This document shows, piece after piece, positions 24,799 through 33,644 of a DNA stretch of 64,000 bases (positions within the stretch are counted from its first letter, which is position 1; each line of letters starts with the position of its first letter). This DNA is from JBFMAI01 sp040755725 (GTDB taxonomy: Bacteria; Planctomycetota; Phycisphaerae; UBA1845; Fen-1342). A program made the translations under genes and the position numbers. The notes below the pieces were generated by a model. That model was given only the letters and a program-made list of their open reading frames with translations. It ran no database searches and was not told where the DNA came from. The DNA lies in contig JBFMAI010000040.1 of the NCBI GenBank assembly GCA_040755725.1, positions 310,001 through 374,000 on the forward strand, in the 5' to 3' direction.

Positions 24799-25825
24799 CC
24801 TCCGCAGCGACACCGTCACCCGGCCGACGCCGGCCATGCGGGCGGCGATGGCGGCGGCGGAGGTCGGCGACGACGTCTTCGGCGACGACCCCACGGTCAA
24901 CCGGCTGCAAGAGCGCGTCGCCGCCCTGCTCGGTCAGGAGGCGTCGCTCTTTGTCCCCTCCGGCACGATGGCCAACCAGCTCGCCATCCGCTGCGTCTGC
25001 GAGCCCGGCGACGAGCTCATCCTCGACCAGACCACCCACAGCTACAACTACGAGGCCGGCGGCCCCGCGGCGCTGGCCGGTGTCAGTGTCGCCTTGATGT
25101 CCGGCCCCCGCGGCATCTTCACCCCCGACCAGGTCGCGGCCTTCGTCCGCCCCCGCGACGACCACTTTCCACGCTCGCGGATGGTCATCATCGAGAACAC
25201 GAACAACCGCGGCGGCGGCAGCATCTGGCCCGTCGAGAGCGTCGCCGCCATCCGCCCCGTCGCCGAGCGGCACGGCCTGCACGTCCACCTCGACGGCGCC
25301 CGGCTGCTGAATGCCTGCGTCGCGCGCGGGCGGAAGCCGACGGACTACACGCGGCACGTAGACTCGGTGTCGTTGTGTTTCTCCAAGGGGCTGGGCGCCC
25401 CCGTGGGCTCCATCGTCGCCGGTCGCCGCGAGTTCATCGTCCGCGCCCACCGGTTCCGCAAGATGCTCGGCGGGGGGATGCGGCAGGTGGGGATTCTGGC
25501 GGCCGCCGCGCTGCACGCCCTGGATCACCATGTCGAGCGGCTGGCGGAGGACCATGCCAATGCCCGGCGACTGGCCGAGGCGCTGGCCGACATGCCGGGC
25601 GTGGGAATCGACCCCACGACGGTCGAGACGAACATCGTCCTCTTCGACCTCGACCCGCGACTGGGGACGGCGGCGGAGTTCGTCACGCGGCTGCACGAGC
25701 GCGGCGTGTGGATGTTGGCGCTCGGGCCGCAGCGCGTGCGGGCGGTAACGCACCTGGACGTGTCGACTGAACAAATCGAATCGGCGATTCGCGCTTTGGG
25801 CGAGCTGCTTCAAGTCGCGCGTTGA
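24785..25825 (+). CDS. ltaE: Low-specificity L-threonine aldolase
   Basis: This is a PLP-dependent fold-type I enzyme that cleaves L-threonine or L-allo-threonine to glycine and acetaldehyde. The 346-residue protein starts with the family hallmark VDLRSDTVTRPTPAMRAAM and has VFGDDPTVNRLQERVA and PSGTMANQLAI. The PLP-binding lysine is in SVSLCFSKGLGAPVGS near residue 203, and HLDGARLLNA carries the Asp and Arg that hold PLP. AGAGGAG precedes the ATG inside the end of the upstream gene. It probably provides glycine, or detoxifies beta-hydroxy amino acids. Confidence 0.92.
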   Translation: MPPVDLRSDTVTRPTPAMRAAMAAAEVGDDVFGDDPTVNRLQERVAALLGQEASLFVPSGTMANQLAIRCVCEPGDELILDQTTHSYNYEAGGPAALAGVSVALMSGPRGIFTPDQVAAFVRPRDDHFPRSRMVIIENTNNRGGGSIWPVESVAAIRPVAERHGLHVHLDGARLLNACVARGRKPTDYTRHVDSVSLCFSKGLGAPVGSIVAGRREFIVRAHRFRKMLGGGMRQVGILAAAALHALDHHVERLAEDHANARRLAEALADMPGVGIDPTTVETNIVLFDLDPRLGTAAEFVTRLHERGVWMLALGPQRVRAVTHLDVSTEQIESAIRALGELLQVAR

Positions 25826-25877
25826 CGCGCCACGCACGTGTATGCCCCATCGAAGGGCCCGACGCCGTGAAGGCCGT

Positions 25878-25905
25878 TCCCTCACAGTCGCGGCTCGGAT
25901 CAACA
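25878..25905. repeat. Family D block (partial copy)
   Basis: CCCTCACAGTCGCGGCTCGG matches the first block of the elements at 12395 and 46561. The second end block is missing. It lies in the gap before the helicase gene. Confidence 0.45.
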
Positions 25906-25948
25906 CCCATCGCTGGCGCTGCGGCTTTGGATCGCTTATCCTGCCCGC

Positions 25949-28156
25949 ATGACGCGCGACGAAATCTGCACCAAGTTCCTCGAAGCCGTACCCTACGAGC
26001 TCTACCCCGTCCAGGAAGAGGCCCTGCTCGCCTGGTTCGAGGCCGAGGGCGGTGTGCTCGTCTGCGCCCCGACCGGCATGGGCAAGACACTCATCGCCGA
26101 GGCCGCCATCTTCGAGGCCCTGCACACCCGCCAACGCCTGTACTACACGACCCCGCTCATCGCCCTCACCGAGCAGAAGTACCGCGAGTTCCAGGACCGC
26201 GTCGAATCCTGGGGCTTTTCACGCGGCGACGTCGGTTTCATCACCGGCAACCGCCGCGAAAACCCCGACGCCCTCATTCGCATCGTCGTGGCCGAAATCC
26301 TGCTCAACCACCTGCTCACCAACGACCCCGCCGTGGCCGACCTGGAGCGCGTCGGCGGCGTCGTCATGGATGAGTTCCACAACTTCAACGACCTGGAGCG
26401 CGGCATCGTCTGGGAGCTGGCCCTCGTGCTGCTGCCGCGGCACATCCGCGTCATGCTCCTGTCCGCGACCGTCGGCAACCCCTACGACTTCGCCGACTGG
26501 CTGAAGAACAAGCACGGCCGGCGCGTGCAGGTGGTCACGTCGAACGAACGCCGGGTGCCGCTGGAGTACCACTGGGTCGAGGACAAGCTGCTGACCGAGC
26601 AGCTCGTGCAGATGGTGCAGGGCAACGGCGACGCGTATCACGCCCCCGCGCTGGTTTTCGCGTTCAACCGCGACGAATGCTGGGAACTGGCGGAGAAGAT
26701 GAAGGGCCTGCCGCTCGTCTCCGGCAAGCAGAAGCAGCAAATCGAGGCGGCGCTCGAGGAATACAAGGACGACCTCACCGAGGGCGTCGGGCCGAAGCTC
26801 AAGCAGATGCTCCAGCGCGGCGTCGGCGTCCATCACGCCGGCGTGTTGCCGCGCCACAAGCAGATCGTCGAGGCCCTGTTCGAGCAGAAGCTCATCCCGA
26901 TCGTCTGCTGCACCGAGACGCTGGCCGCCGGGATCAACCTGCCGGCCCGCTCCTGCGTGCTGTCCACGTTGCTCAAAGGCCCGCGCGGCGAGAAGAAGCT
27001 GATCCCCGCGTCGAGTGCCCACCAGATGTTCGGCCGCGCCGGCCGGCCGCAGTTCGACACGCAGGGCCACGTCTACGTCGTCGCCCATGATGACGATGTG
27101 AAGATCGCCAAATGGCGCAAGAAGTACGAGCAAATCCCCGCCCAGACCAAAGACCCCGGCTTGCTCCGCATGCGCAAGGAGCTGGAGCGGAAGCGGCCGA
27201 CGCGGCGGGCCACCGAGCAGTATTGGAGCGAGGGGCAGTTCCGCGACCTCATCAAGGCCGGCCCGGGTAAGCTGTACAGCCGCGGGACGCTGCCGTATTC
27301 GGTGCTCATCTTCCTGCTGACCAAGACCGGCACGCTGCACGAGGTGCGCGAGTTCATCGCCAAGCGTTTCACCGGCGCGGCCCGCATCGAGGCGTTCCAG
27401 AACCAGCTCGACTTCATGCTCCGCAACTTGCAGGGGCTGGGGTACCTGACACTTTCGGACGACGGCGACCACGTCACGCTGCACGAGTCGATCTACCGCC
27501 TGCTGAACTACCGCAGCGTGGACCCCGTGTTCGGCGAGTATCTGGCGCAGCAGCTTGCGTACGCCAACTTCGACGAGAAGGTGCTCGCGCTGGAGGCCGT
27601 GCTGGAGGTGCCGACGGTGATCCTGCGGCACGTCCGCATCCCCGACACGCTGCCGAAGGGGCCGCTTCAGGAGCAGGTCTTGGAGCCGCGGATGCGTTCA
27701 TTGGGGATCAAGCTCGCCGAGGATTTCGCCCGCGAGCGCGAGGAGGAGGAACAGCAGGGCCGCCGGTGGGTCGATTCCTGGGAGCGTGAGCTGCCGGAGG
27801 AGCGCGAGTATCCGCCGACGTTTCCGGACATGCTCAAGATCGCGTTCGAGGCGACGCTGACGGCGCCCGAGCCGGCGTTCGTGCAGCCGAAGTGGATCGC
27901 CGGCGACGCGTTCGCCCGGGACGGTGAGTTCTTCAAATGCGTCAAGGCGCTGGACCTGATCAAGCAGGAGGGGCTGGTCCTGCGGCACCTGCTGCGGCTG
28001 GTGATCCTGGCCGGCGAGTTTCAGACGCGGACAGAGGACCCGGACTACGAGCGGCTGGCCGAGCTGGCGACCAAGACCTGCACCCGCGTGGACGAGAGCT
28101 ACACGCAGCGCTTCCTGTCCGAGGCGGCGAGCATGCGGGAAGTACTGAAGCGGTAG
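25949..28156 (+). CDS. Ski2-like DEAD/DEAH-box helicase
   Basis: The superfamily 2 helicase has 735 residues. Walker A, VCAPTGMGKTLIAEA, is near 36-50, motif II is MDEFHNFND near 134 (DEFH, not DEAD), motif III-type LLSATVGNP is near 172, and motif VI, HQMFGRAGRPQFD, near 355. The QMxGRAGR motif is typical of Ski2/Mtr4/Brr2-like helicases, which unwind RNA or DNA. A long C-terminal helical region (about 400-735) carries a winged-helix-like part. The substrate is unknown. The gene stands alone, with no clear ribosome binding site before ATG 25949; a partial family D repeat lies upstream. Confidence 0.88.
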   Translation: MTRDEICTKFLEAVPYELYPVQEEALLAWFEAEGGVLVCAPTGMGKTLIAEAAIFEALHTRQRLYYTTPLIALTEQKYREFQDRVESWGFSRGDVGFITGNRRENPDALIRIVVAEILLNHLLTNDPAVADLERVGGVVMDEFHNFNDLERGIVWELALVLLPRHIRVMLLSATVGNPYDFADWLKNKHGRRVQVVTSNERRVPLEYHWVEDKLLTEQLVQMVQGNGDAYHAPALVFAFNRDECWELAEKMKGLPLVSGKQKQQIEAALEEYKDDLTEGVGPKLKQMLQRGVGVHHAGVLPRHKQIVEALFEQKLIPIVCCTETLAAGINLPARSCVLSTLLKGPRGEKKLIPASSAHQMFGRAGRPQFDTQGHVYVVAHDDDVKIAKWRKKYEQIPAQTKDPGLLRMRKELERKRPTRRATEQYWSEGQFRDLIKAGPGKLYSRGTLPYSVLIFLLTKTGTLHEVREFIAKRFTGAARIEAFQNQLDFMLRNLQGLGYLTLSDDGDHVTLHESIYRLLNYRSVDPVFGEYLAQQLAYANFDEKVLALEAVLEVPTVILRHVRIPDTLPKGPLQEQVLEPRMRSLGIKLAEDFAREREEEEQQGRRWVDSWERELPEEREYPPTFPDMLKIAFEATLTAPEPAFVQPKWIAGDAFARDGEFFKCVKALDLIKQEGLVLRHLLRLVILAGEFQTRTEDPDYERLAELATKTCTRVDESYTQRFLSEAASMREVLKR

Positions 28157-28318
28157 GGTGCGTCGTCGGTCGCACCATGCAAATGGGGCTGTGCGGTTGG
28201 GCGAACGGCCGTGTCGCAGCGCGCGTTGATAAACCACTCGGCCGTGCACACCATCGTGTTCACGAGTGCCGTTCGACGTTCTGACTGGTTTCGCCACCTC
28301 GATGCACAGGTACGGGCG

Positions 28319-28540
28319 ATGTCCAAACCAGTCTGTCTCATCTGGTGTAATCACTGCAAACAGCCGTTCCGGAGCCCCATACAGGACGCTGAGCCCACTG
28401 CGTTTTTCACTTGGGAGCTGGCTGGGAACGAAATCCAGTACCGCGAATCCGGAAAGATGACGTCAGGCAACCGGGAAAACATTTGCTTCGACGCTTGCGA
28501 CGGAACCGTTTTCCACGGCCCAGAACCCATCCCTGAGTGA
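28319..28540 (+). CDS. Small zinc-finger-like protein with one degenerate knuckle
   Basis: The 73-residue product begins SKPVCLIWCNHCKQPFRSPI, with CNHC as a candidate zinc knuckle. A second knuckle, expected around residue 33-41 in this type of small protein, reads YRESGKMTSGNREN and lacks CxxC. The flanking pattern (K-M-T-x-x-N-x-E-N) still looks like the family. The frame is open upstream to 28211, but no better start is evident. It could be a decaying copy or a protein using one knuckle only. It lies between the helicase and MFS genes. Confidence 0.4.
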   Translation: MSKPVCLIWCNHCKQPFRSPIQDAEPTAFFTWELAGNEIQYRESGKMTSGNRENICFDACDGTVFHGPEPIPE

Positions 28541-28820
28541 GCGTGACACCGTGGATGTGTCCCTTCACGTACCCCCGCGAACCGGAACTGCAACGGGTAC
28601 GTCCGTCACACATCCAGTGTAATGACCGCTGGTCATGCTCTCCTTCAGAATCTGTGCGCTGGCCGTGTACCGGGTGCAACGGCGGCTGCGGCGCGTGGCG
28701 GCGGCCTGGACGCGGCGGACGTCCGGTCCTCCGGCCGACACGGAATACTGAACTGCCCCCGTCGCCAAGCGCCTGCTCCCTGGACGCCCGGTCCCAACAC
28801 AAGGGTGGCGGCGAGGCCTC

Positions 28821-30089
28821 CTACGAGCGAGGCTTTCTGGCCAGGTGCAGCATGAAGACAATGCCCGCGACCATCGGGATGAGCGCGCCGACCGCGGCCC
28901 CGCCGACGCCGACGGCCGCCCACAGCCAGCCGAACAGGAGGCTGCTGACGAGGTCGCCCAGGCCGGTGACGATGGCCAGGGCCCCGAAGCCGCTGCCGCG
29001 GATTTCGCGCGGGAGCAGGTCGGCGGCGATGGTGTCCTCGACGGCTTCGTAGATGCCGACGCCCGCACCGCCGAGGGCAAACATCACGGCCAGGCCGACG
29101 TAGACGGACCAGAGGCCGCCGCCGGGGAGGTTCTCGACGCCGACCAGCATGAGCACCGCGGCCAGCGCGGCCGACGCATAGCCGCAGGCCAGCAGGGCCC
29201 GCCGGTTCACGCGGTCGGCGATCCAGCCGCCCAGATACGACCACCCCGCGTACAGCACGTTGTGCAGGACGTAGAACGCGACCGAGAGGCTGGCGGCCTG
29301 GGCCGCGCCGACCCGCGGCGTCAGAACCGAAACCGCATACAGGATGAAGAAGGTGTCGGCGAAGTCGCCGATGCCGAACAGACCCACCGCCGTCAGAAAC
29401 CGCTTGTACGGCTTGCTGAAGCCGCCGAAGCTGCGCAGCAGCGGCGTGGCGATGGGCGTGCGATCAGCGCGTTCGCGGACGAGGAACACGATCGCCAGCA
29501 CGGCCAGCAGGGCGGGGACCGCGGACCAGAATAGCAGCGTGCGGTGGCTGAAGCCCAGTCCCAGCAGAACGTAGCACGCGCCGGGCGCGATGATCGCGCC
29601 GCAGGTGTCCATCGCCCGCTCCAGACCGAACACCCGGCCGTACGTCTCGGGGGTCACCGCGTCCGCCAACAGGGCCTTGCGGGCCGGCGTGCGCAGGCCG
29701 CGCGACACCCACGCCAGCACCCGGCCGCCAAGCACGACGAACCAGTTCGCCGCCGCCGCGATGATCACCGGCGACAGCGCCATGACGCCGTAGCCGCCGG
29801 CGGCGATGACCTTGCGGCGGCGCACGCGGTCGGCCAGCCAACCGCCGTAGAGTTTGGCCAGGCTCGAAAGGCCGTCGGCCACACCCTCAATGGTCCCCAG
29901 GGCGGCGGCCGCCGCGCCCATGGACGCGAGGAAGGCGGGCAGCAGGACCGTGACGGTTTCGTGGCTGGTATCGGAGAAGAGGGAGGCTAGGCCGATGCCC
30001 AGGACGGTGCGGTTGAGCCAGCGGGAACGGGTCGCCGGCACCGCTGGCGCTGGTTGGTGGTTGATGCCGGCGTCTGGTCGGTTGTTCAT
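28821..30089 (-). CDS. MFS transporter
   Basis: This major facilitator protein has about 422 residues and 12 predicted membrane segments. The first helix region is LGIGLASLFSDTSHETVTVL. The loop 2-3 signature is GGWLADRVRRRKVI near 85-98, a strong MFS motif (G-x-x-x-D-R-x-x-R-R), and a second copy, GGWIADRVNRRALL, lies in the C-terminal half. The internal RTPARKALLADAVT segment resembles transporters with sugar-phosphate or drug-like substrates, but specificity cannot be assigned. ATG 30089 is preferred; GTG 30098 is possible. It is last in the minus-strand run that contains the ORP-like genes, 120 bases after the peroxiredoxin. Confidence 0.85.
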   Translation of the reverse strand: MNNRPDAGINHQPAPAVPATRSRWLNRTVLGIGLASLFSDTSHETVTVLLPAFLASMGAAAAALGTIEGVADGLSSLAKLYGGWLADRVRRRKVIAAGGYGVMALSPVIIAAAANWFVVLGGRVLAWVSRGLRTPARKALLADAVTPETYGRVFGLERAMDTCGAIIAPGACYVLLGLGFSHRTLLFWSAVPALLAVLAIVFLVRERADRTPIATPLLRSFGGFSKPYKRFLTAVGLFGIGDFADTFFILYAVSVLTPRVGAAQAASLSVAFYVLHNVLYAGWSYLGGWIADRVNRRALLACGYASAALAAVLMLVGVENLPGGGLWSVYVGLAVMFALGGAGVGIYEAVEDTIAADLLPREIRGSGFGALAIVTGLGDLVSSLLFGWLWAAVGVGGAAVGALIPMVAGIVFMLHLARKPRS

Positions 30090-30218
30090 GTTCAGCACGC
30101 GTACTCGCGGCGGGTAGTATGCCGCGGCGCAAGGCGATTGGCGAGCGCACCGGGGGGTCGCTCAACGCCGTCGGGCCGGCGGTGGGAGCGCGCACTTCAC
30201 GCGGACCGCGGCGGCGCC

Positions 30219-30902
30219 TTACTTGCCGTGCGGGCACTTCTTGAGCGTCAGGAACCAGTCGAGGACCTTGGTGTCCGCCCCGGCCTTTTCGACGCGTTCC
30301 TTCGCCGCGCCGCACGAGCCCGGCGGCGGGACGATCACATCGTCGCCCGGCTGCCAGTTGGCGGGCGTCGCCACCTTGTGCTCGTCCGAGTGCTGCATGG
30401 CGACGAGCAGGCGTTTGATCTCCTGCATGTTGCGCCCGTTCGACAGCGGGTAGTAGAGGATCGCCCGCACGGTCCCCTGCGGATCAATGATGAAGACCGC
30501 CCGCACGGCCTGCGTATGGCTCGCCGCCGGCTGGAGCATCCCGTACTTCTTGGAGACCTCCATCGTGAGGTCACTGATGACCGGGAACATGACCTCGACG
30601 CCCCGCAGGTCTTTGTAGGCGATCTTCTCCTTGATCGTGCGCAGCCAGGCGATGTGGCTGTACGTGCTGTCGATCGACAGCCCGAGCAGCTCGCAGTTGA
30701 GCGCTTTGAACTCGCCGGCCATGCTGGCGAAGGTCATGAACTCCGTCGTACACACCGGCGTGAAGTCCGCCGGGTGCGAGAAGAAGATGACCCACTTGCC
30801 TTTGTAGTCATCGGGGAACCGGATTGGACCTTGCGTTGTTTCCGCTGTGAACGGCGGGGCCTTCTCGCCAATCAGGGGCATTCGGGGGGTGGACTCGCAC
30901 AT
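30219..30902 (-). CDS. 1-Cys/Prx6-type peroxiredoxin
   Basis: The 227-residue protein reduces peroxides in the cytoplasm. The peroxidatic Cys is in HPADFTPVCTTEF near residue 46, and the fold continues GLSIDSTYSHIAWLRTIKEK and VFIIDPQGTVRAILYYPLS. The long C-terminal arm (residues about 165-227), with further cysteines (GSCGAAKERVEK and KKCPHGK), matches archaeal and anaerobe Prx6-family proteins that form decamers. ATG 30902 is chosen because it follows GGAGACA. Gene order (thioesterase, then peroxiredoxin) places it downstream of the ORP-like genes, which fits an oxidative-stress role in an oxygen-sensitive cell. Confidence 0.9.
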   Translation of the reverse strand: MCESTPRMPLIGEKAPPFTAETTQGPIRFPDDYKGKWVIFFSHPADFTPVCTTEFMTFASMAGEFKALNCELLGLSIDSTYSHIAWLRTIKEKIAYKDLRGVEVMFPVISDLTMEVSKKYGMLQPAASHTQAVRAVFIIDPQGTVRAILYYPLSNGRNMQEIKRLLVAMQHSDEHKVATPANWQPGDDVIVPPPGSCGAAKERVEKAGADTKVLDWFLTLKKCPHGK

Positions 30903-30944
30903 GGGTTGTCTCCTTGACCGGTTCAGGCCGTACGGCACCGGGTA

Positions 30945-31421
30945 TCACGTTGCGCTTCCCGGGCCGGGCTTGGTTGGCGCGGCGACGACCGCGCGCGCCT
31001 TGTCCATAAACTTCCCAACCGCGGTCGCGCGGAGCCGCCCCTCCTGTTCGATCTGGGCCCGCAGCACGAACAACGGCGGCGACGCGCGTTCCACCCAGGC
31101 CCGTAAACGCACGGGCGCTGCTGTCAACACCGGGTGCCGAAAACGCACACAGAGCTCGGCGGTCAGGCCGCGCCGCCCGTGCGCAAAGAGGCAGTTGGTC
31201 ATCGCCGCGTCCAGCAGCGTGGCGATCACGCCGCCGTGCAACAGGCCATCGTAGCCCTCGTGGGCCGGGTCCGGCTGGAAGAAGGCTTGCACACTCCCGT
31301 CGTGGCCGACGGCGAACCGCAGTCGCGGCGGATGCCCGGCGACGCGCCCGCACACCGCGCAACGGCCGTGGGCCTGCGCGCGGGTCTCTTCCAGCAACGT
31401 CTGATGGGGCTCAGTGGTCAC
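30945..31421 (-). CDS. PaaI-like hotdog-fold thioesterase
   Basis: The 158-residue protein has a hotdog fold with GLLHGGVIATLLDAAMTNCL near 65-84. The HGG motif and the following Asp match the acyl-CoA thioesterase family. An N-terminal CAVCGR segment is probably a short metal or disulfide element. The start is GTG 31421, which overlaps the upstream NifX-like stop (31411), implying co-translation. The substrate is unknown. Such genes sit beside ORP-like and MinD-ATPase genes here, but no function in that complex is established. Confidence 0.82.
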   Translation of the reverse strand: MTTEPHQTLLEETRAQAHGRCAVCGRVAGHPPRLRFAVGHDGSVQAFFQPDPAHEGYDGLLHGGVIATLLDAAMTNCLFAHGRRGLTAELCVRFRHPVLTAAPVRLRAWVERASPPLFVLRAQIEQEGRLRATAVGKFMDKARAVVAAPTKPGPGSAT

Positions 31422-31749
31422 AGGGATTGGCTCCGGTAGCCAGCGTACCGGCCAGATACGCGGCGACGACGGCGTCGGCGGGCTCCGGCGGCGCACCCAG
31501 GACCACCTTGATTCCGTTCTCGGCAAAGAGCTGCTGGGCGCGTTGCCCCATCCCCCCGGTGATGATCACGTTGGCGCCCTGCTCGTGCAGCCAACGCGGC
31601 AGGACGCCGGGCTCGTGCGGCGGCGGACGGTGCGTCGCCTTGGCCCGCGTGGCCTTGGTCGCGGGGTCAACGTCGTAGACGGCGAACTCCGTGCAGTGGC
31701 CGAAATGGGCGCTGAGGTGTCCGTTTTCAATCGGGATAGCGATTTTCAT
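31411..31749 (-). CDS. NifX/COG1433-family protein, ORP-like (copy 1)
   Basis: This is a 112-residue cytoplasmic protein of the dinitrogenase iron-molybdenum cofactor family. It starts MKIAIPIENGHLSAHFGHCT, the typical N-terminus, and has VIITGGMGQRAQQLFAENGI near 64-83. Members include the Desulfovibrio orange protein, which binds a Mo-S-Cu cluster. The Cys in HFGHC could be a ligand, but this is inference. The ribosome binding site AAGGAGAA precedes ATG 31749. It is one of three NifX-like genes in this run, downstream of the two ferredoxin-ATPase genes. Confidence 0.87.
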   Translation of the reverse strand: MKIAIPIENGHLSAHFGHCTEFAVYDVDPATKATRAKATHRPPPHEPGVLPRWLHEQGANVIITGGMGQRAQQLFAENGIKVVLGAPPEPADAVVAAYLAGTLATGANPCDH

Positions 31750-31794
31750 CTGGCGATTCTCCTTGGAATACTGGGTCATCTTCTCCGCGACCGG

Positions 31795-32766
31795 TCAGGT
31801 CGCCTGAAAGCGCCGAGCAGAACTGCTCGGGGAACCGACCTCTGGTCGGTGGGGCGACGGGCCACTCCCCCGTGCCACGGAGTCTTGATACGAGCTGCCG
31901 AAGGCGTTCCACACCGCACCCACGTCCTGCGCAACGCCATCCGTCGCGTGTTCCACGATCGTACGCTGGGCCACCTGGGCCGCGGTGACGGCCTTATCGT
32001 AGCGCACGCGACCGGCGACCCGCAGGCCCTGCGCGACAGCCGCGGCCTCGATCTGCTCGGTCAGGTCGGGGTTCAGGTCCCATTTGTTGACACACACCCA
32101 GCCGGGGATGCCAAAGTGCCGCGTCACTCCCGCCACGCGCTCCAGGTCGTGCCGGCCGCTGACCGTGGGTTCGGTGACGATCAGGGTGGCGGTGGCCCCG
32201 GTCAGCGACGCGATCACGGGACAACCGATCCCCGGAGCACCGTCAATCAAAACCAACTCGCGCCCCGTCTGCCGGGCGACATCCCGCGCCTGCTCCCGAA
32301 CCAGACTGACCAACTTGCCCGAGTTTTCGGCGGCGGCCGCCAGCCGGGCGTGAACCATCGGCCCGCAGCGGGTTTCCGAGATGAACCACTCGCCGCACTC
32401 CCGCTCCTCGAAGTCGATCGCATAGCGGGGACAGAAGCGCACGCACACACCGCAGCCCTCACAGGCCGTCGGATCGATCACGTAAGTCAGCATCCGGTCC
32501 GGCCGGTCCTGCCGTCGAATGGCGTCAAAGCGACACAGCTCGGCGCAACTGCCGCAGGCGTTGCAGTCGTCGGCGCGGATGCGGGCCTCGTGGCCGCTGA
32601 CGAACACCGCCCGGTGCTGAATCCGTGGCGACAGCACCAGGTGCAGGTCCGCCGCGTCCACGTCGCAGTCCGCGACGACCGCACGGCCCGCCAGGACGGC
32701 GAACGAAGCGGTGAGGCTCGTCTTGCCCGTGCCCCCCTTGCCGCTGATGACCACTAGTTCCTTCAT
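31795..32766 (-). CDS. MinD-type P-loop ATPase with inserted ferredoxin domain (copy 1)
   Basis: The 323-residue protein has a deviant Walker A, SGKGGTGKTS (8-17), with MinD-type residues such as VVADCDVDAADLHL. Inserted after strand 2 is a 2x[4Fe-4S] module with Cys68/71/74/78 and Cys102/105/108/112. These are the COG1149 ATPases of the ORP complex, where nucleotide use is tied to an iron-sulfur insert. The start ATG overlaps the upstream ATPase stop (ATGA). The last ~20 residues are unusual: two perfect hairpins (31813-31830 and 31835-31849) are part of the coding sequence, so the C-terminal tail may come from a repeat. Confidence 0.9.
   Translation of the reverse strand: MKELVVISGKGGTGKTSLTASFAVLAGRAVVADCDVDAADLHLVLSPRIQHRAVFVSGHEARIRADDCNACGSCAELCRFDAIRRQDRPDRMLTYVIDPTACEGCGVCVRFCPRYAIDFEERECGEWFISETRCGPMVHARLAAAAENSGKLVSLVREQARDVARQTGRELVLIDGAPGIGCPVIASLTGATATLIVTEPTVSGRHDLERVAGVTRHFGIPGWVCVNKWDLNPDLTEQIEAAAVAQGLRVAGRVRYDKAVTAAQVAQRTIVEHATDGVAQDVGAVWNAFGSSYQDSVARGSGPSPHRPEVGSPSSSARRFQAT
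31813..31849. repeat. Twin hairpins within the 3' end of an ATPase gene
   Basis: CCGAGCAG-AA-CTGCTCGG (31813-31830) and CCGACC-TCT-GGTCGG (31835-31849) are perfect inverted repeats. They lie 18-55 bases inside the stop end of the minus-strand gene. No T-run follows on either strand. Confidence 0.7.
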
Positions 32767-33635
32767 GCGGGGCCACTCATTTCGACCGGGGCAGGGATTG
32801 TCCGTTCGAGTCGGTTCCACAGCTCCACCAGCGCCGCGCGCAGCTCCGGCACGGCCGTCACCATCAGTTCACCGCGGGAATAGGCCGCGGCCACCCGCCG
32901 ATCGTCCGGAATGCGCAGCAGCACGGGGAGCGCTTCCGCGGTGCAGTAACGCTCCACGCGCTCGTCGCCGACATCGGCCCGATTGATGACCACCGCCATC
33001 GGCAGGCCCACCTGCCGCAGGGTCTCCACGGCCAGGGTCAGGTCGTGTAGACCGAAGGGCGTGGGCTCCGTCACGAGCAGGACGAAATCGCACTCGCGCA
33101 CCGCCGCCACGACCGGGCACGATGTCCCGGGCGGCGCGTCGATGATCTGCCAATCGACATCCGGGGCGGCGGCGCGGACGGCACGAATGACCGGGGGGCT
33201 CTTGGCCTCCCCGATGTTGAGCAGGCCGTGAACGAACCGCACCGGTCCCGCGTGCCCGGCCTCAACCCGGCCAATCTCGCGCGGCACCTCGATGATCGTG
33301 TGCTTCGGGCACACGAGGGCACAGCCGCCGCAACCGTGGCACAGTTCGGGAAAGACGAGCGGCTTGTCACCCAGCCAGACCAGCGCGCTGTACTGGCAGA
33401 TCTGCGCGCACAGGCCGCACCGGTCGCAGCCGTCCACGAGAACTTGCGGCACCAGCAGCGTGACCGGCTCGCGGACTTCGATGCTCGGCTTAAGGAACAA
33501 GTGCCCGTTCGGCTCTTCGACGTCGCAGTCGACGTAGGCCACGCGCCGTCCAAGCTCGGCGGCGACGACGGCCAGGTTCGTGGCCAGGGTGGTCTTGCCG
33601 GTGCCGCCCTTCCCGCTGGCGATGGCGAGTTTCAT
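32763..33635 (-). CDS. MinD-type P-loop ATPase with inserted ferredoxin domain (copy 2)
   Basis: The 290-residue protein has Walker A, SGKGGTGKTTLATN, at 7-20, and AYVDCDVEEPNGHLFL as the switch region. The ferredoxin insert carries Cys70/73/76/80 and Cys99/102/105/109, which suits two [4Fe-4S] clusters. It is a paralogue of the next gene and overlaps it by four bases. In Desulfovibrio two adjacent ATPases of this kind form part of the ORP complex. Neither should be taken for cell-division MinD. It lies 9 bases after the second NifX-like gene. Confidence 0.9.
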   Translation of the reverse strand: MKLAIASGKGGTGKTTLATNLAVVAAELGRRVAYVDCDVEEPNGHLFLKPSIEVREPVTLLVPQVLVDGCDRCGLCAQICQYSALVWLGDKPLVFPELCHGCGGCALVCPKHTIIEVPREIGRVEAGHAGPVRFVHGLLNIGEAKSPPVIRAVRAAAPDVDWQIIDAPPGTSCPVVAAVRECDFVLLVTEPTPFGLHDLTLAVETLRQVGLPMAVVINRADVGDERVERYCTAEALPVLLRIPDDRRVAAAYSRGELMVTAVPELRAALVELWNRLERTIPAPVEMSGPA

Positions 33636-33644
33636 CCGGGCACC

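Noticed and set aside
31813..31849. Twin hairpins as rho-independent terminators
   Set aside because: Neither has a T-run on either strand, and they lie inside an open coding region upstream of a continuing gene run.
32763..33635. Ferredoxin-MinD ATPase called as cell-division MinD or nitrogenase NifH
   Set aside because: The 8 cysteines and ferredoxin insert do not occur in MinD, and the NifH cysteine pattern and nif genes are lacking.
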